Made by a program: the position numbers and the translations under genes. 7,624 nucleotides of DNA, taken from assembly GCA_964451985.1 (NCBI GenBank), contig CAYVKB010000091.1, positions 1 through 7,624 on the forward strand. The letters are read 5' to 3'. The notes below the pieces were generated by a model. It was not told where the DNA came from. It worked only from the letters and a program-made list of their open reading frames with translations, and ran no database searches. This document shows positions 5,620-7,624 of the stretch, one piece after another (the first letter of the stretch is position 1; each line of letters opens with the position of its first letter). The stretch is from GBS-DC sp964451985. GTDB taxonomy: Bacteria > Armatimonadota > Fimbriimonadia > Fimbriimonadales > GBS-DC.

Positions 5620-6283
5620 TGTTCAGCACCTCCACTGCCAGCGAAAACGCCATCGCGAAGTAGGTGTAACCCTTCGGAATCTTGTATTCAAAGCCCTCCG
5701 CCATCAGCTGAAACCCAATCAGCACCAAAAACGCCAGCGCCAGCACCTTCAGCGACGGGTGCGTGTCGATCATCTTGCTGACACTGCCCGCAAAAGCCAT
5801 CATAAATGCCACCGAAATCAGCACGGCGGTGACCATCACCCATAATTCGCGCGCCAGCCCCACCGCCGTAATCACCGAATCCACCGAGAACACCAAGTCT
5901 ACCAGCAGGATTTGTATCACGACCACCGTGAGCGTGAGCCGCTTGGGAACGTTGACCTCTCCCTGCGCCGCTTCCACCTTGTGGTGAATCTCGTAGGTGG
6001 CTTTACCCATCAGGAACAGCCCGCCCCCTATCAGAATCAGTTCCTTCCCCGAAAAGTCCATCCCGAACACACTGAACAGTGGCGTCTGCAGGCGCATAAT
6101 CCAAGTAATCGAGAGCAGGAACACCACGCGCATCAGGAATGCAAGGCTCAGTCCAATCACTCGAGCCTTTGTCCGCTGTTCGGGGGGCAGCTTGTCAGAC
6201 AGAATCGAGATGAAGACGATGTTGTCAATCCCTAACACAATCTCCAGCGCCGTCAGCGTGAGTAGCGCGATAATGGCTTCCAT
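5579..6283 (-). CDS. TerC-family integral membrane protein
   Basis: A 234-residue membrane protein of the TerC/YkoY/Alx family; characterised members export manganese or protect against metal or tellurite stress. The two-fold family repeat is clear: EIVLGIDNIVF (14-24) and DLVFSVDSVITAVG (129-142), with Glu14, Asp20, Asn21, Asp129 and Asp135 in the membrane as the presumed metal-binding residues. About seven membrane segments can be placed (about 2-25, 42-64, 80-95, 115-133, 145-165, 178-197, 205-222). The length is close to the short TerC type without the CBS/CorC_HlyC extension. The start is ATG 6283-6281, ten bases after a TACAAT box. The 3' end overlaps the tenI-like gene. No yybP-ykoY-type manganese riboswitch can fit upstream if transcription starts at that box. 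The substrate metal is not shown. Confidence 0.92.
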   Translation of the reverse strand: MEAIIALLTLTALEIVLGIDNIVFISILSDKLPPEQRTKARVIGLSLAFLMRVVFLLSITWIMRLQTPLFSVFGMDFSGKELILIGGGLFLMGKATYEIHHKVEAAQGEVNVPKRLTLTVVVIQILLVDLVFSVDSVITAVGLARELWVMVTAVLISVAFMMAFAGSVSKMIDTHPSLKVLALAFLVLIGFQLMAEGFEYKIPKGYTYFAMAFSLAVEVLNIKLQHRPKPPSKV

Positions 6284-6293
6284 ACCGAGTGCA

Positions 6294-6299
6294 ATTGTA
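6294..6299 (-). promoter_or_regulatory. Putative -10 box for the terC-family gene
   Basis: On the minus strand AGGTACAAT ends ten bases before the terC ATG, with no ribosome site between. No -35 hexamer stands out 16-18 bases upstream. It is half of a divergent pair with the box at 6309-6314. Confidence 0.5.
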
Positions 6300-6310
6300 C
6301 CTGTCAGGTA
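6298..6310. repeat. 13-bp inverted repeat joining two divergent -10 boxes
   Basis: TACCTG (6298-6303) and CAGGTA (6305-6310) are perfect reverse complements around a single T. Each arm runs into a TANNNT box pointing outward: TACAAT on the minus strand and TATCCT on the plus strand. It may be no more than the shared AGG upstream edge of two promoters, or it may be an operator controlling both. Confidence 0.55.
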
Positions 6311-6314
6311 TCCT
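6309..6314 (+). promoter_or_regulatory. Putative -10 box for the DUF2007-like gene and gpsA
   Basis: AGGTATCCT on the plus strand ends exactly six bases before GTG 6321, the spacing expected if that GTG is the first transcribed base. From the same box the leader to ATG 6354 would be about 33 bases. TATCCT is a weaker hexamer than its divergent partner. Confidence 0.4.
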
Positions 6315-6353
6315 ATCGGCGTGAGCTGGTACGTTCTAGGCGAGCGTGAGCGG

Positions 6354-6572
6354 ATGCGTTCGGGGCAGTTTGTGGCGGTGGCGGCGGCGTATGACGATAT
6401 GACCGCGACGCTGGTGCGCGACTATCTGCGCGAGCATGGCATCGGCGCGGCGTTCCCGCCCGTCACCTATTTGTACGCACCGCTAATGACACGTATTTGG
6501 GTGCATGCCGACGATGAGCAGGAGGCGTTGCACCTGTTGCAGGAGTTGCAGACGGAGTGGCAAGTCGTATGA
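6354..6572 (+). CDS. Small DUF2007-like protein
   Basis: A 72-residue protein with no signal peptide or membrane segment. It resembles the DUF2007 'putative signal-transducing protein' family: a first strand (FVAVAAAYD), a helix (TATLVRDYLREHGI), a variable middle, then IWVHADDEQEALHLLQEL, matching the family's 'vWVpeed.eeA..ll' ending. The biochemical role of the family is unsettled. ATG 6354 is chosen because the domain begins shortly after it, but its ribosome site is poor. GTG 6321, in frame and six bases after a -10 box, would add 11 residues (reading SWYVLGERERM up to the ATG) and is a real alternative. The stop overlaps the gpsA start as ATGA, so the two genes are translationally coupled. 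Confidence 0.7.
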   Translation: MRSGQFVAVAAAYDDMTATLVRDYLREHGIGAAFPPVTYLYAPLMTRIWVHADDEQEALHLLQELQTEWQVV

Positions 6573-7579
6573 TAGAAATTGCCGTGATTGGCGCGGGGTC
6601 GTGGGGCACTGCGTTGGCGTGGTTGCTGGGGCAGAAGGGCTACACGGTGTGGCTGTGGGGGCGTGATGCTGCACAGGTGGAGCACATCGCTGCCGAAAGA
6701 GTAAACCGTCGCTACCTGCCTGAGACACGACTGCCAGACACTGTGCGCCCTACTGCCGATATCGAGCCGTTGCAGGCGTGCGCCGTGTGGGTGCTGGCGG
6801 TTCCGTCGGGCGCATTGCGCGAGACGCTTGCCCTCAGCCCGCCTCCGAACGCTGTACTGGTCATCGCTGCCAAAGGGCTGGAGCCAAGCACGGGCAAGCT
6901 ACTTACGCAGGTCGTGGACGAAACCGTGCCCGATAGCGAAGCGCACACAGTGGTGTTGTCAGGTCCGAACCTTGCAGTGGAGCTAGTGCGCGGCGCGCCC
7001 ACAGCGACCGTTGCCGCTTCGCGCAACCTCGCCTGCGCCGAGCAGATTCAGGAACTATTCATGACACCCCCGATTCTGCGCGTGTACACGAACGACGACA
7101 TCGTAGGCGTGGAGCTGGGCGGCGCGCTGAAGAATGTGTATGCGATTGGCGCAGGGATTAGCGACGGCATGGGCTTCGGCGACAATACGAAGGCGACGCT
7201 CCTCACGCGCGGCTTGGCAGAGATGATGCGTCTCGGCGTGGCATACGGTGCGCGTCCTGAAACTTTTATGGGCTTGACTGGCGTGGGCGACCTATTCGCG
7301 ACTGCCGTGAGCCGCCTGAGCCGCAACTACCGACTGGGCAGAGCAGTGGCGGAAGGTATGACCACCGCACAAGCTCTCCAATCGCTGGGTCAGGTAGCGG
7401 AGGGCTACCCCACGGCGCTGGTTGCGCAATCACTATCGGCGCAACTCGGCGTGGAGATGCCCCTGCTGAACGCGATTGCCGCCATCCTGCGGGGCGAACG
7501 CGCCCTGCGCGACGCGCTGGAGAGCCTAATGACCCGCCCTCCCAAAGGTGAGCGAGAGTTCGAAGTGCGCGCCGTATAA
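6569..7579 (+). CDS. gpsA: Glycerol-3-phosphate dehydrogenase [NAD(P)+]
   Basis: GpsA reduces dihydroxyacetone phosphate to sn-glycerol 3-phosphate in the cytoplasm, supplying the backbone of membrane phospholipids. The product has 336 residues, the usual length. The Rossmann fold starts at once with IGAGSWGTALA (7-17). AAKGLE (100-105) carries Lys102, SGPNLAVEL (131-139) corresponds to the common SGPSFA.E motif, PTATVAAS follows at 144-151, and GGALKNVYAIGAGI (184-197) carries the catalytic Lys188. TGVGDLFATAVSRLSRN (237-253) has the conserved Asp241 and Arg252-Asn253 for substrate binding. ATG 6569 is chosen because the nucleotide-binding motif begins five residues later and it overlaps the preceding stop as ATGA; GGAG at 6553-6556 is 12 bases upstream. 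An in-frame GTG at 6557 would add four residues. Its TAA directly abuts a stop on the other strand. Confidence 0.96.
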   Translation: MIEIAVIGAGSWGTALAWLLGQKGYTVWLWGRDAAQVEHIAAERVNRRYLPETRLPDTVRPTADIEPLQACAVWVLAVPSGALRETLALSPPPNAVLVIAAKGLEPSTGKLLTQVVDETVPDSEAHTVVLSGPNLAVELVRGAPTATVAASRNLACAEQIQELFMTPPILRVYTNDDIVGVELGGALKNVYAIGAGISDGMGFGDNTKATLLTRGLAEMMRLGVAYGARPETFMGLTGVGDLFATAVSRLSRNYRLGRAVAEGMTTAQALQSLGQVAEGYPTALVAQSLSAQLGVEMPLLNAIAAILRGERALRDALESLMTRPPKGEREFEVRAV

Positions 7580-7624
7580 CTACCAGCGCACCGGCACAAC
7601 TTTACGCCCACTGAAAGTGTCCAC
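7580..7624 (-). CDS. Possible C-terminal end of a minus-strand gene (partial)
   Basis: Reading the minus strand from the window edge gives VDTFSGRKVVPVRW and then TAG at 7582-7580, immediately after the gpsA TAA. Fourteen codons are too few to identify a family. It is listed because convergent genes elsewhere in this window meet or overlap in the same way and no gene on the plus strand is seen here. Confidence 0.35.
   Translation of the reverse strand: MDTFSGRKVVPVRW

Noticed and set aside
5997..6353. Long N-terminal extension of the DUF2007-like protein
   Set aside because: This part is antisense to terC and the two promoter boxes lie inside it. The domain begins only after 6354, so the real start is at 6321 or 6354.
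6557..6568. GTG 6557 as the gpsA start
   Set aside because: It lies directly at the GGAG site with no spacing; ATG 6569 gives the usual N-terminus and ATGA coupling.
1..7624. tRNA, rRNA, insertion sequence or defence genes
   Set aside because: No such sequence or protein motif was seen on either strand; the assembly gap is the only unread part.

Overview
The window is bacterial chromosomal DNA, GC-rich by eye (roughly 60 %) and densely packed. It comes from a draft assembly, because a run of exactly 100 N (2500-2599) sits inside a gene. Thiamine, complex I, glycerol-3-phosphate and TerC genes are ordinary chromosomal functions, and there are no phage, plasmid or insertion-sequence genes. The taxon cannot be fixed from sequence alone. 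Leaderless-style -10 boxes directly in front of start codons, a stand-alone nuoN, a secreted propeller protein and GC-rich palindromic repeats would fit a deep-branching group such as Armatimonadota or a Deinococcus/Chloroflexota-like lineage, but this is a low-confidence inference.

Layout. (1) 1-465, plus: the 3' part of thiL (thiamine-monophosphate kinase). Just before its conserved GGEDYELL motif the reading frame runs through five tandem 36-bp units, each containing a hairpin-forming palindrome, followed by one inverted copy. (2) 377-1945, minus: nuoN, a complex I proton-pumping subunit, whose 3' end overlaps the thiL 3' end by 89 bp. (3) 1946-2118: divergent promoter region. (4) 2119-3213, plus: a secreted protein with a PQQ-like propeller C-terminal part, interrupted by the assembly gap. 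(5) 3229-5619, plus: an ABC-2 type exporter ATPase and permease followed by an overlapping TenI/ThiE-family gene, an apparent three-gene operon. (6) 5579-6283, minus: a TerC-family membrane protein, overlapping tenI tail to tail by 41 bp. (7) 6354-7579, plus: a small DUF2007-like protein translationally coupled (ATGA) to gpsA. (8) 7580-7624, minus: probably the last codons of another gene.

Genes working together: thiL and the tenI-like gene both belong to thiamine diphosphate metabolism but lie in different transcription units. The ABC ATPase and permease form one exporter. The DUF2007-like protein and GpsA are co-translated. The other neighbours have no obvious joint function.

The most unusual signals are the palindromic repeat array carried in frame inside a thiamine kinase gene, and a recurring (A)GGTANNNT box lying 6-10 bases upstream of start codons in four places. 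One of these places is a near-symmetric divergent promoter between terC and the DUF2007-like gene. I did not find a recognisable new defence, mobile or biosynthetic system.
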